From NCBI RefSeq assembly GCF_020564355.1, contig NZ_JAJCRR010000005.1, positions 248,001 to 312,000 on the forward strand: a DNA stretch of 64,000 nt. Direction: 5' to 3'. Each line of letters begins with the position of its first letter. Within the stretch, counting starts at the first letter, position 1. The translations under genes were made by a program, and so were the position numbers. This DNA comes from Lachnospira pectinoschiza (GTDB lineage Bacteria; Bacillota; Clostridia; Lachnospirales; Lachnospiraceae). A model generated the notes under the pieces. It had not been told where the DNA came from, ran no database searches, and saw nothing but the letters and a program-made list of their open reading frames with translations. Shown one piece after another: positions 27,429 through 35,609 of this stretch.

Positions 27429-27582
27429 AAAACCGATGATTCTTGTTTTAGCAGGACCAAATGGCTCAGGGGAAAGTACAATAACAACTTTTTTTGATAA
27501 AGTTGGTAAATATACGAATGCGGATTATATTGCAGGAATGACGGATGGATATGCGCTTGAAGAATATCAAAAACTAAGATAG
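27418..27582 (+). pseudogene. Truncated zeta-toxin-like kinase with damaged Walker A
   Basis: The 54-residue frame starts MQNRKPMILVLAGPNGSGES and continues TFFDKVGKYTNADYI, which matches the N-terminus of zeta-toxin family UDP-GlcNAc kinases (P-loop and following helix). Functional members run ~200-280 residues; this one stops soon after the ADYI motif in an unrelated short tail. The P-loop Lys is replaced by Glu (GSGES instead of GSGKS), which should abolish ATP binding. Both changes point to a dead remnant. Homology of the tail is unclear; it could be the far C-terminus after an internal deletion. Confidence 0.7.
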
Positions 27583-27584
27583 TG

Positions 27585-27622
27585 ATGAAAGAGATACTTC
27601 GATTGTGAAGTATCTTCTTCAT
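27585..27622 (+). terminator. Weak terminator-like hairpin after the zeta remnant
   Basis: A stem of ~15 bp (GATACTTC...GAAGTATC core, arms 27585-27600 and 27607-27622) has a small loop but only a mixed AT tail (TTATATT). Confidence 0.45.
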
Positions 27623-27703
27623 TTATATTAATAAAGGTTCGATAATCTAGTTGCAATCCCCTTGTATCATGCAAATTTCAATATTACAATTAGAACATAA
27701 AAA

Positions 27704-27733
27704 TTGCGAATCAATGCCAAAGCGTGTTATAAT
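27704..27733 (+). promoter_or_regulatory. Promoter of the AEC transporter gene
   Basis: TTGCGA at 27704-27709, 18-bp spacer ending TGT, TATAAT at 27728-27733. Confidence 0.65.
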
Positions 27734-27767
27734 AATCCGGACTATTTGTAAAGAAAGGCACATCATC

Positions 27768-28691
27768 ATGGCAGCAGTTGTAACTGAAAAAATCATAGAA
27801 ATGTTTCTGATACTTCTTGGCGGGGTAATCGTCTACAAAGCAGGACTGATAGATGATAAAACCGTTCCGAAGTTATCCAACCTGTTATTAATGTTTATAT
27901 CGCCGCTGCTCATATTCCAGTCCTACCAAATGGAATTTGAAATGCGGCTGTTTTACGGACTGCTTTGGACACTGGCGGCGTCCGCAGCCACATTTGCGGT
28001 CACAATCGTATTATCAGAGCTGTTATTCCGCAAAAAAGGAGAGCGTACACCCGTAGAAAAAATAGCCGTCATCTATTCCAACAGCGGCTTTATCGGACTG
28101 CCGTTAATTAACGGTATTATCGGTTCGGAAGGCATTTTTTACATGACAGCATATCTGACCGTCTTTAATTTACTGCTGTGGACACACGGTGTACTGGTTA
28201 TGGGCAGTGCGGGCAGTTTTAAGGAAATGTGTAAAAATCTGCTGACACCGACCATTATTGCGATATTTGCAGGCGTTGTCTGCTTTGTCACACAGCTGCG
28301 CCTGCCGGAGGTGCTTGCAAATCCCATACAGATGATTGGGAATATGAATACACCGCTTGCCATGATTATCGCAGGAGCCAATCTGGCACAGGGAAATCTT
28401 TTAAAAAGCCTGCAGAATAAGCGGCTGTATCTGCTCTGCGCCGTCAAGCTCATTTTATATCCGCTCGTGGGACTTGCGGCATTGTGGCTGTTACATTTGG
28501 AATTTCATATTGCATTTACCGTATTTATCGGCATGGCGTGCCCGGCGGGCGCATCGGCGATTATGTTTGCGGAGCGTTACGGAAAAGACGCAAAATACGC
28601 CTCTGAAATCTTTGTGGTGACAACCGTATTATCGGCAGTATCGATTCCTGTGCTGTCCGTGCTTGCAATCCGCCTGCTTGGCGCGGCGTAA
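27768..28691 (+). CDS. AEC family (auxin efflux carrier-like) transporter
   Basis: A ~307-residue membrane protein with about ten hydrophobic segments and two homologous halves, the layout of the AEC family, whose bacterial members carry malate and other organic acids. Segments such as NSGFIGLPLINGI and FIGMACPAGASAIMFAERYG are typical (each half ends in a Pro/Gly-rich crossing). The start is ATG 27768, preceded by GAAAGG; the frame extends upstream without a ribosome binding site, through the promoter. Single gene between the zeta remnant and the Hpt gene. Substrate unknown. Confidence 0.87.
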   Translation: MAAVVTEKIIEMFLILLGGVIVYKAGLIDDKTVPKLSNLLLMFISPLLIFQSYQMEFEMRLFYGLLWTLAASAATFAVTIVLSELLFRKKGERTPVEKIAVIYSNSGFIGLPLINGIIGSEGIFYMTAYLTVFNLLLWTHGVLVMGSAGSFKEMCKNLLTPTIIAIFAGVVCFVTQLRLPEVLANPIQMIGNMNTPLAMIIAGANLAQGNLLKSLQNKRLYLLCAVKLILYPLVGLAALWLLHLEFHIAFTVFIGMACPAGASAIMFAERYGKDAKYASEIFVVTTVLSAVSIPVLSVLAIRLLGAA

Positions 28692-28803
28692 AAGCAGACA
28701 AGCGCTGGAGATATATAAGCAGCAGCCGGCAGAATAGAGATTAAAATAGAATAAATGAACAGTAAAATCCATGTAAAATAAAAGGAAAAACACAAAATAG
28801 CAG

Positions 28804-28832
28804 TTGCAAACGACTGGAAAAATTTGTATACT
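28804..28832 (+). promoter_or_regulatory. Promoter of the Hpt-chemoreceptor pair
   Basis: TTGCAA at 28804-28809, 17 bp, TATACT at 28827-28832; start near 28839, ~30 nt before the Hpt ATG. Confidence 0.7.
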
Positions 28833-28869
28833 AAAACAAGTGAAAAATGTGATAAAGGGGAGCAACACA

Positions 28870-29241
28870 ATGACGGTACAGGAGTGTTATCAGCAGATAC
28901 AGGGCAATTATGAGAATGTGTTGAAGCGTTTAAAGACAGATGAGAGAATTGTAAAATTTCTTGAGCTGTTCTTAAGTGATACCACTTATGAGAAATTATC
29001 CGAAGCGGTAAATGCCAAAAATGATCAGGAAATTTTTAAATGTGTCCATGATTTAAAAGGTATGGCGCTGAATCTGGGTTTGACGGCATTGCAGAAAGCA
29101 GCACAAAATTTGTGTGATGCAGTGCGTTACGGTGAACCATCAGTTGATATTGATCCGTTATATCAGGAAGTTACCAAAGAATATCAGAAAGTTGTAGATA
29201 TAATACACGTAATCATGCAGGGACAGAACAGGAGCGTTTAA
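28870..29241 (+). CDS. Free-standing Hpt (histidine phosphotransfer) domain protein
   Basis: Carries a phosphoryl group between response-regulator receivers and other partners. The 123-residue helical chain has the phospho-accepting motif [14 protein letters not shown] at ~60-73 (His in HDLKG), the typical Hpt core. No receiver or kinase domain is fused. AAAGGGGAG precedes the ATG. It is the first gene of a two-gene unit with a chemoreceptor 22 bp downstream; a histidine kinase or CheY-like partner must be elsewhere. Confidence 0.85.
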   Translation: MTVQECYQQIQGNYENVLKRLKTDERIVKFLELFLSDTTYEKLSEAVNAKNDQEIFKCVHDLKGMALNLGLTALQKAAQNLCDAVRYGEPSVDIDPLYQEVTKEYQKVVDIIHVIMQGQNRSV

Positions 29242-29263
29242 ACCTGCACAATGGAGGATGAAC

Positions 29264-30775
29264 ATGGAAGAAAAAAAGAAGTATCGGTTCGCCGATGAAA
29301 AAGAACAGCTAAAGAGGGTCAATTCATTTTTAGCAACAGGCTATACCATATTTTATATTGTAATTTTAAGTGTGAGCTGGGAATCGTATTTCAGAGGCGT
29401 ACGGACACTTGGTTATACAGGGCTGCTCAGCGTTCTGACACTGATAGCGATGGCGATTAATTTCCTTTCAACAAGAAAGGACAAGTCACAGTCCCGGTCA
29501 AGAAAGATAGCGTTTATATGTTTTGTAGTCATTGCATTTTTAATGGCATACGCTTACGACAGCTATTATGTAAGATTTATTGCGGCAATTCCGTTTTGCG
29601 GCTATGTACTGCTGTACGACAAGAAAAATGTTGCCGTTACGGGCGGTATTTATTTTGCATTAAATGTATTTGTCAATATTATCAGAATCGGTGTACAGCA
29701 CGCATATCCGAAAGAAGTGGCAATTGACCATATTTATGCGACATTTGCAATCGGACTGCTCATTGTGTTAATTTATGCAATCACGAGTGTTGCCGAGCAG
29801 TTTAAAAGGGATACAGAGGGTAGTTTAAAGGAACAGCATGAAAAGCAGAAGGTGATGGTCCGTGACATTTTAGAGGTGGCACATGAGGTTTCGGAAGGCA
29901 CACAGAATGCCATGAATATCGTCAATGATTTAAATGCTTCGACAAAGGTGGTTGGACAGACCATGCAGGATATTGCAGGCAGTAACCAGAATACCGCAGA
30001 AAATATCCAGACACAGACCGAGATGAGCCGGAATATTCAGGAATCGATTGGAACAACACTGCAGTATGCAGAAGAAATGGTGCAGGTAGCCAAAGAGTCC
30101 GGTACACTCAATGAAAGCAGTATTAATGCGATGAATCATTTAAAGACACAGGCAGAAGTCATTGCTGCGACAAATGAAGATGTAGCAACGCTGATGAATA
30201 CGTTAAAAGAGCGTACAGAAGCCGTAAAAGGCATTGTCGATACAATCTTTTCGATTTCATCACAGACTAATCTGCTGGCGTTAAATGCCTCCATTGAAAG
30301 TGCAAGAGCGGGCGAAGCCGGAAAAGGGTTTGCAGTTGTAGCGGACCAGATTCGTAATCTTGCAGAAGAAAGCAGAAAAGAAACCGAGAATATTGCAAAG
30401 ATTCTTGAAGAACTTTCTGACGGAACCAATGCGGCATCCGATGCCGTAACGCAGTCGGTAGAAGCCGCACAGGTGCAGAATGATATGATTCAGAATGCAT
30501 CGGAGAGCTTTAGCGGAATGAGCGGCAATATGTCCAAGATGATTGAAAATATCGAGCATATGGACAGCATGTTAAACAGCTTAAAGCAGGCGAATGATCG
30601 GATTGTAGAAAATATTATGCAGATTTCGGCAACGGCAGAAGAAGTGACTGCCGCATCCACACAGGCAGAAAATCTGAGCAATCAGAATCTTGAAAATGCG
30701 GAAAATGCGCAGAAGCTTTTAACCGGTGTTCTTTCCGTTTCAGAAAAATTAAATACCTATCAGGCACAAGAATAA
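29264..30775 (+). CDS. Methyl-accepting chemotaxis protein with multi-helix membrane sensor
   Basis: Residues ~25-190 form about six hydrophobic segments with almost no extracellular domain, so sensing is probably within or at the membrane. The cytoplasmic signalling part (~200-503) contains the hairpin tip with [20 protein letters not shown] and [20 protein letters not shown], which binds CheA/CheW. No HAMP domain is evident. ATG 29264 follows GGAGG; an ATG 6 nt upstream overlaps that site. It pairs with the Hpt gene in one operon; CheW is encoded at 53886. Confidence 0.9.
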   Translation: MEEKKKYRFADEKEQLKRVNSFLATGYTIFYIVILSVSWESYFRGVRTLGYTGLLSVLTLIAMAINFLSTRKDKSQSRSRKIAFICFVVIAFLMAYAYDSYYVRFIAAIPFCGYVLLYDKKNVAVTGGIYFALNVFVNIIRIGVQHAYPKEVAIDHIYATFAIGLLIVLIYAITSVAEQFKRDTEGSLKEQHEKQKVMVRDILEVAHEVSEGTQNAMNIVNDLNASTKVVGQTMQDIAGSNQNTAENIQTQTEMSRNIQESIGTTLQYAEEMVQVAKESGTLNESSINAMNHLKTQAEVIAATNEDVATLMNTLKERTEAVKGIVDTIFSISSQTNLLALNASIESARAGEAGKGFAVVADQIRNLAEESRKETENIAKILEELSDGTNAASDAVTQSVEAAQVQNDMIQNASESFSGMSGNMSKMIENIEHMDSMLNSLKQANDRIVENIMQISATAEEVTAASTQAENLSNQNLENAENAQKLLTGVLSVSEKLNTYQAQE

Positions 30776-30779
30776 AAAG

Positions 30780-30830
30780 AAGCCGCATCCATGAGTGGAC
30801 TTTAAAAGTCCGGACACAGATGCGGCTTTT
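30780..30830. terminator. Bidirectional terminator between the chemoreceptor and MATE genes
   Basis: AAGCCGCATC (30780-30789) pairs with GATGCGGCTT (30819-30828); an inner GGACTTT/AAAGTCC extends it. T-rich or A-rich tracts flank both sides, suiting convergent genes. Confidence 0.85.
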
Positions 30831-30832
30831 AC

Positions 30833-32158
30833 TTATTTAGAAGCCTGTCTATAGACAAATGCGGCAACAACGGCAGTCAGTGCTTCCGTAATCCAGAAGG
30901 CATGCCATACAAAAGAAGGTCCGGCGGTGTGGCACAAAATAAAGGCGGCAGGAATAATCACCGCTACATAGCGCAGAAGCGAAATGATAAAAGAAGAAAA
31001 TCCTTTACCAAGCCCCTCCAAAGCGCCGGAAGCCGTAACAGAAACCGCGGATACGATAAAGCCCAGACAGATAATGTGCAGGGCGCGTGTGCCGAGCGCA
31101 ATCGTTTCGGGATTTGCGGTAAAAAGCGCAATCAGCGGCTTTGCGGCAAACAGACAGCCCAAAGTGCCTGCAAGCATCATGGCGGCGGTCATGGCAAGCG
31201 TAGTATCGTAAATCTTTTTTACGCGCTTCATTTCACGCGCACCGTAATTGTAGCCGATAATCGGGCGCATACCCTGGATAATGCCGTTGGCAGGCAGATA
31301 TAAAAAGGTCTGTAATTTATAGTAAATTCCCAGAACAACAACATAACTCTGTGAAAATCCCGCCAGCAGTGCATTTAAGAAAGAAACCAGCAGGGACGGC
31401 AGAGCCAGATTTAAAATGGCAGGCACGCCGATTGCATATAGCTTTTTGTCGGTTGCACCGTGCGGTTTTAAATAACAGCGGCGGATATGCACCGGAAGCG
31501 GACGTGAAAAATATACGACAAGGTAAATACTTAATGTTACAATCTGACCGATACCGGTTGCAAGTGCTGCACCGGCAATGCCAAGCCGCGGCAGAAAACC
31601 GATGCCGAAAATCAGCAGAGGGTCTAATATAATATTGGTAATACAGCCGCATAGCAGAGCCGCCATAGTGATTTTCATGTTGCCGACTGCCTGAAAAATC
31701 TTTTCAAATGCAAGTCCGAGCATGATAATCAGGGAAAATGAAAATGCAATTGAAGCATACCGTGTGCCAAGCTGTAAAACTTCGGTATCCTTTGTAAAAA
31801 GGGATAAGAAAAAAGGCATGATACCGATGCTTACAACGGTAATTACAATGCCATGCACAACCGAAAACAGCATACCGTGTGTTGCGGCGCGGTCGGCATT
31901 TTTGACATCGCCTGCTCCAAGGCATAGTGCAATCAGGGCATTCATGCCGACTCCGAAACCGATTGCAATAGCATTGATTAAATTCTGAACCGGATACACC
32001 AGCGACAGTGCCGTCATTGCCTGCTCACTGATTTGCGCCACGAAAAAGCTGTCAATAATATTGTATAAGGAATTTACAAGCATGGAAATTACCATAGGAA
32101 GTGCCATGCTTGTCAGCAGTGGAAATACCGGTTTTTCTTTCATAAAAGACTGATTCAT
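30833..32158 (-). CDS. MATE family multidrug/cation efflux pump
   Basis: A 441-residue membrane protein with about twelve hydrophobic segments and two MatE halves. MATE exporters expel cationic drugs or metabolites using Na+ or H+. The N-terminus FPLLTSMALPMVISMLVNSL and YNIIDSFFVAQISEQAMTAL are characteristic. Start is the ATG at 32158, 7 nt after GGAG; an ATG four codons earlier has no Shine-Dalgarno. It is divergent from thiW; a terminator-like hairpin lies in its leader, so expression may be controlled by attenuation. Substrate unknown. Confidence 0.9.
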   Translation of the reverse strand: MNQSFMKEKPVFPLLTSMALPMVISMLVNSLYNIIDSFFVAQISEQAMTALSLVYPVQNLINAIAIGFGVGMNALIALCLGAGDVKNADRAATHGMLFSVVHGIVITVVSIGIMPFFLSLFTKDTEVLQLGTRYASIAFSFSLIIMLGLAFEKIFQAVGNMKITMAALLCGCITNIILDPLLIFGIGFLPRLGIAGAALATGIGQIVTLSIYLVVYFSRPLPVHIRRCYLKPHGATDKKLYAIGVPAILNLALPSLLVSFLNALLAGFSQSYVVVLGIYYKLQTFLYLPANGIIQGMRPIIGYNYGAREMKRVKKIYDTTLAMTAAMMLAGTLGCLFAAKPLIALFTANPETIALGTRALHIICLGFIVSAVSVTASGALEGLGKGFSSFIISLLRYVAVIIPAAFILCHTAGPSFVWHAFWITEALTAVVAAFVYRQASK

Positions 32159-32262
32159 AAAATACTCCATTCTGCAGACGATTCTTAAAAAGGTTTAATC
32201 ATTTTATTGAAACCCGTAATAAACTGCGCTGCGCCGTCTGTAACACAAAGCAGCCGTGCGGC

Positions 32263-32352
32263 AAAAAAAACGCCACACAATTACCCCGTACAAGGATAAT
32301 TGTGTGGCGAAAAAAGATAAACTATAAAAATCCACACGTTGTTTTAGTGTGG
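32263..32352 (-). promoter_or_regulatory. Attenuator-like leader of the MATE gene
   Basis: On the minus strand a hairpin CCACAC...GTGTGG (plus 32332-32352) is followed by a perfect 13-bp stem (arms 32297-32309 and 32271-32283) and then eight U. The GTGTGG of the first hairpin could instead pair with CCACAC of the second, the logic of an antiterminator. The gene starts 105 nt further on. No riboswitch class recognised. On the plus strand the second pair CCACAC/GTGTGG is followed by TTATTTT. Confidence 0.6.
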
Positions 32353-32354
32353 TT

Positions 32355-32383
32355 ATTTTAGCATAAAGCCCGAAAAAAAGCAA
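32355..32383 (-). promoter_or_regulatory. Candidate promoter of the MATE gene
   Basis: Minus strand TTGCTT (complement of 32378-32383), 17 bp ending TGC, TAAAAT (complement of 32355-32360). The predicted start (~32348) falls inside the first arm of the leader hairpin, so either that hairpin or this promoter is not exactly as drawn. Confidence 0.45.
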
Positions 32384-32400
32384 GGCAGGGCCTAAAAGTA

Positions 32401-32409
32401 TGCTATAAT
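32401..32409 (+). promoter_or_regulatory. Extended -10 promoter of thiW-thiM
   Basis: TGC followed by TATAAT at 32404-32409; no good -35 box is present. Confidence 0.5.
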
Positions 32410-32458
32410 AGAAAGCAAAGGTTTTAGCCGCAAAAGAAATTGAAGAAGGTTTACAGAA

Positions 32459-33025
32459 ATGGAGCAGAAAATGGTACAAAACACGAAATTAACAAAAATG
32501 ATATTCTGGGCAATGATGGTGGCAGTCGGAGTGGTGATTTCACCGTTACTGCGGATTGAGGGAATGTGTCCGATGGCACATTTTATCAATGTTACCTGTG
32601 CCGTCTTATTAGGTCCGTGGTATGCGTTTCTATGCGCATTGGCAATTGGACTTATCCGCATGGCATTTATGGGCATTCCGCCGCTTGCACTGACGGGGGC
32701 GGTATTCGGCGCAGCGCTGTCAGGCATTTTATACCGGGCGTCGAAGGGAAAGATTATTTTTGCATTTTTAGGTGAAGTCATCGGTACAGGCATTATCGGT
32801 GCAATTGTATCATATCCGGTTATGGCGCTGTTATGGGGCAGAACCGGGCTTACATGGCTGTTTTACGTGCCGTCCTTTATAGCGGGAACATTAATCGGCG
32901 GCAGTATCGCCTTTTTATTCTTAAAGCAGTTACAGCGCATGAAACTGCTGACAAAGTTCCAGCAGGCATTGGGAACACAGGTTTATGACAAAGTAAAACA
33001 GGCAGAAAGCAGCCTTAAACAGTAA
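32459..33025 (+). CDS. thiW: ThiW-like ECF substrate-binding membrane component (thiazole)
   Basis: A 188-residue protein with about six hydrophobic segments and the ThiW-type block RIEGMCPMAHFINVTCAVLL followed by GPWYAFLCALAIGLIRMAFM. ThiW is the S-component that captures hydroxyethylthiazole. It has no ATPase or EcfT of its own and presumably uses the shared module at 22666-25257. thiM follows 24 bp later and phosphorylates the substrate, a strong functional link. An internal ATG at 32471 after GGAG is an alternative start. No TPP riboswitch was found upstream. Confidence 0.9.
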   Translation: MEQKMVQNTKLTKMIFWAMMVAVGVVISPLLRIEGMCPMAHFINVTCAVLLGPWYAFLCALAIGLIRMAFMGIPPLALTGAVFGAALSGILYRASKGKIIFAFLGEVIGTGIIGAIVSYPVMALLWGRTGLTWLFYVPSFIAGTLIGGSIAFLFLKQLQRMKLLTKFQQALGTQVYDKVKQAESSLKQ

Positions 33026-33049
33026 AACAAAAAGGAAGGAAATACAAAA

Positions 33050-33874
33050 ATGCTTGAAAAGATGAAAAAAGCAAAAGAAGCGGTCATCAGTCAGGCACCG
33101 CTCATACACTGCATTACCAATCCTATTTCAATCAATGACTGTGCCAATGTAGTGTTGGCGCTGGGGGCAAAGCCGATTATGGCAGAACACCCGAAGGAAG
33201 TCCATGAAATCACGGCACTTGCAAAGGCATTGGCAGTCAACCTCGGTAACATTACCGATGCAAGGGCAGAATCCATATTTATATCCGGTGGAGTGGCTAA
33301 AAATGCGCAGATACCCTGCGTGATAGATGTGGTCGGTGCGGCATGCTCTGCCTTGCGCATGGAGCTGGCACAAAGGTTTATCCGTGAGTGCACACCGTGT
33401 GTCATTAAAGGCAATTTGTCTGAAATCAAAGCGCTTGCGGGAGTGGACAACGCGGCACAGGGAATTGATGTCGGTCAAAAAGACAGTGTAAACGGAAAGG
33501 ATACACAGAAGTTACAAAAGACCGGACAACTGGTTTGTAGCTATGCAAAAAAGGCACATGCCGTTGCCATGGCAAGCGGGGCGGTCGATATCATCTCGGA
33601 CGGCAGTCAGGTGTGGTTTGTAAAAAATGGCGTGGCAGAGCTATCCAAAGTCACGGGAACAGGCTGCATGCTCAATGTCATTACGGCAACATACCTTTCC
33701 GTAACAGACCCGCTTACAGCATGTCTGCTTTCGGCAGGAACGCTCGGTATCTGCGGAGAGCTCGCAGACAAAAGCCGCGGCATGGGAACGTACCATATTG
33801 AATTAATCAATCAGTTATCCACACTGTCGGATGCGCAGTTGGAACAGTATTTACAGATACAACGTGCGTTATAG
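33050..33874 (+). CDS. thiM: Hydroxyethylthiazole kinase
   Basis: Phosphorylates 5-(2-hydroxyethyl)-4-methylthiazole for thiamine salvage. The 274 residues show PLIHCITNPISINDCANVVL, GAKPIMAEHPKEV and the active-site region KVTGTGCMLNVITATYLSVT (Gly-rich anion hole with catalytic Cys). AAGGAAGG precedes the ATG. With thiW it makes a thiazole uptake-and-trap operon. Its coding end forms the left arm of the terminator. Confidence 0.95.
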   Translation: MLEKMKKAKEAVISQAPLIHCITNPISINDCANVVLALGAKPIMAEHPKEVHEITALAKALAVNLGNITDARAESIFISGGVAKNAQIPCVIDVVGAACSALRMELAQRFIRECTPCVIKGNLSEIKALAGVDNAAQGIDVGQKDSVNGKDTQKLQKTGQLVCSYAKKAHAVAMASGAVDIISDGSQVWFVKNGVAELSKVTGTGCMLNVITATYLSVTDPLTACLLSAGTLGICGELADKSRGMGTYHIELINQLSTLSDAQLEQYLQIQRAL

Positions 33875-33902
33875 GTAATACCTATAACGCACTATTATTT
33901 TT
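33864..33902 (+). terminator. Terminator of thiW-thiM overlapping the thiM stop
   Basis: GTGCGTTATAGG (33864-33875) pairs perfectly with CCTATAACGCAC (33881-33892), loop TAATA, followed by TATTATTTTT. Confidence 0.88.
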
Positions 33903-33908
33903 GTATAT

Positions 33909-33937
33909 TTGTCAAAGCCGGATTTCCGTGCTAATAT
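33909..33937 (+). promoter_or_regulatory. Promoter of the O-acetylhomoserine sulfhydrylase gene
   Basis: TTGTCA at 33909-33914, 17 bp ending TGC, TAATAT at 33932-33937. The 120-nt leader that follows has no S-box or T-box pattern that I could recognise. Confidence 0.6.
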
Positions 33938-34067
33938 CTTAGACATAGAAAACATACATGACCTACTTGTTAAGTATGAATAACAAAACAGGAAAGGCAT
34001 ACAGACAACATAAAAATAAAAAATGATTTTGAAAGCCGTGTAAGCAGGCGGCAGAATGGAGGACAAT

Positions 34068-35366
34068 ATGAGTACATTAAAAGAAAGAAATTTAAAATTT
34101 GAAACAAAGCAGCTTCACGTAGGACAGGAAAGCGCAGATCCGGTTACAGATTCAAGAGCTGTGCCGATTTACCAGACCTCTTCTTATGTGTTCCACAATA
34201 GCGAACATGCAGCTGCAAGATTCGGACTGACAGATGCCGGTAACATTTACGGAAGATTAACCAATCCGACAGAAGACATTTTTGAACAGAGAATTGCAGC
34301 ACTTGAAGGCGGTGTAGCAGCGCTTGCAGTAGCTTCCGGTGCGGCAGCAATCGCTTATACATTCCAGAATCTTGCACAGGCAGGCGACCATATCGTAGCT
34401 TCAAAGACAATCTACGGCGGTACATACAACCTGTTAGAGCATACATTACCGGCATACGGCATTACAACAACATTCGTAGATGCCAACAACTTAGATGAAA
34501 TCAGAAATGCCATTCAGGACAACACAAAGGCAGTATTCATCGAAACACTCGGCAATCCAAATTCCAATGTCGTTGATATCGAAGAAATTGCAAAGATTGC
34601 ACACGAAAACAAGATTCCGCTTGTAATTGATAATACATTTGGTACACCATACCTTATCCGTCCAATCGAATATGGCGCAGATATCGTTGTTCATTCAGCA
34701 ACAAAGTTTATCGGCGGACACGGAACAACCATCGGTGGTGTTATTGTAGACAGCGGTAAGTTTGACTGGGAAGCATCCGGCAAATTCCCGTCACTGGTTG
34801 AACCAAACCCAAGCTACCACGGCATCAGCTTCACAAAGGCAGCAGGTCCGGCAGCATTTGTTACAAAAATCCGTGCAATTCTTCTCAGAGATACAGGTGC
34901 TACCCTTTCTCCAATCCACGCATTTATCTTTCTTCAGGGACTTGAAACACTTTCACTGCGTGTAGAACGTCATGTGGAAAATGCGTTAAAGGTTGTAGAT
35001 TATTTATCAAAGCACCCACAGGTAGAAAAGGTCAACCACCCATCATTACCGGATGCACCGACACATGATTTATATGAAAAATACTTCCCGAACGGCGGCG
35101 GTTCAATCTTCACATTTGAAATTAAGGGCGGCGCTGAAGAAGCAAAGAAGTTCATTGATAACCTTCAGGTATTCTCTCTGCTTGCTAATGTAGCAGATGT
35201 AAAATCCCTTGTTATCCATCCGGCTTCTACAACACATTCACAGCTGTCAGAAGAAGAACTGCTTGATCAGGGCATTAAGCCAAACACAATCCGTCTTTCA
35301 ATCGGTACAGAGCATATCGATGATATCATTGATGATCTGGAAGAGGCATTTGCCGCAGTAAGATAA
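34068..35366 (+). CDS. metY: O-acetylhomoserine sulfhydrylase (PLP enzyme)
   Basis: Makes homocysteine from O-acetylhomoserine and sulfide. The 432-residue protein has the Cys/Met-metabolism PLP fold: N-terminal FETKQLHVGQESADPVTDSR and VPIYQTSSYVF, and the Schiff-base Lys in HSATKFIGGHGTTIGG at ~210. Length (~430) fits the MetY group rather than the shorter cystathionine enzymes. ATG 34068 follows GGAGGA. Monocistronic, between two transcription signals; it uses the homoserine made by Hom (56770). Confidence 0.93.
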   Translation: MSTLKERNLKFETKQLHVGQESADPVTDSRAVPIYQTSSYVFHNSEHAAARFGLTDAGNIYGRLTNPTEDIFEQRIAALEGGVAALAVASGAAAIAYTFQNLAQAGDHIVASKTIYGGTYNLLEHTLPAYGITTTFVDANNLDEIRNAIQDNTKAVFIETLGNPNSNVVDIEEIAKIAHENKIPLVIDNTFGTPYLIRPIEYGADIVVHSATKFIGGHGTTIGGVIVDSGKFDWEASGKFPSLVEPNPSYHGISFTKAAGPAAFVTKIRAILLRDTGATLSPIHAFIFLQGLETLSLRVERHVENALKVVDYLSKHPQVEKVNHPSLPDAPTHDLYEKYFPNGGGSIFTFEIKGGAEEAKKFIDNLQVFSLLANVADVKSLVIHPASTTHSQLSEEELLDQGIKPNTIRLSIGTEHIDDIIDDLEEAFAAVR

Positions 35367-35373
35367 AAAACTC

Positions 35374-35402
35374 TTGCACAGCGCGCTGGTTTATGATAAA
35401 AT
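35374..35402 (+). promoter_or_regulatory. Promoter of a tiny transcription unit
   Basis: TTGCAC at 35374-35379, 17 bp ending TGA, TAAAAT at 35397-35402; start near 35409. Confidence 0.6.
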
Positions 35403-35438
35403 GTAAATGTTACTAATAATATTTTCAGGAGGATTATC

Positions 35439-35510
35439 ATGTCGGACGATGCTGACGGTGATACGGCACCTAACCACAGAACAATCAAAAATTTAAATCA
35501 GAACGAATGA
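35439..35510 (+). CDS. Possible microprotein of 23 residues, own promoter and terminator
   Basis: ATG lies 7 nt after CAGGAGG. The reading is MSDDADGDTAPNHRTI followed by KNLNQNE, acidic then basic, no membrane segment. Promoter (35374-35402) and terminator (35515-35556) tightly bracket it, making a ~148-nt transcript. It may be a translated microprotein, or a small RNA in which this frame is incidental; the strong Shine-Dalgarno favours translation. No family recognised. Confidence 0.5.
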   Translation: MSDDADGDTAPNHRTIKNLNQNE

Positions 35511-35514
35511 ATAC

Positions 35515-35556
35515 AGGCATGGCTGCACGGATACAATCTTGCAGCTATGCCTTTTT
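35515..35556 (+). terminator. Intrinsic terminator of the tiny transcription unit
   Basis: AGGCAT-GGCTGCA (35515-35527) pairs with TGCAGC-ATGCCT (35540-35551), followed by TTTTT. It stands ~55 bp before the CorC-like gene start. Confidence 0.85.
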
Positions 35557-35609
35557 GTGCTGTTTTAGGGAAATACCGGTGTGATAAGCGAAAGGAGTTT
35601 TATTTAAAG

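Noticed and set aside
27418..27582. Functional zeta toxin
   Set aside because: P-loop Lys is Glu and the frame is only ~54 codons.
30902..31303. Plus-strand protein frames inside the MATE gene
   Set aside because: Antisense shadows of a well-conserved membrane protein; biased composition and no start signals.
32160..32460. TPP or guanidine riboswitch between the MATE gene and thiW
   Set aside because: None of the conserved TPP blocks (such as CUGAGA) nor guanidine-class ACGR loops could be found on either strand.
33903..34067. SAM (S-box) or T-box leader before metY
   Set aside because: The gap is only ~120 nt after its promoter and lacks the S-box core or a T-box sequence and terminator.
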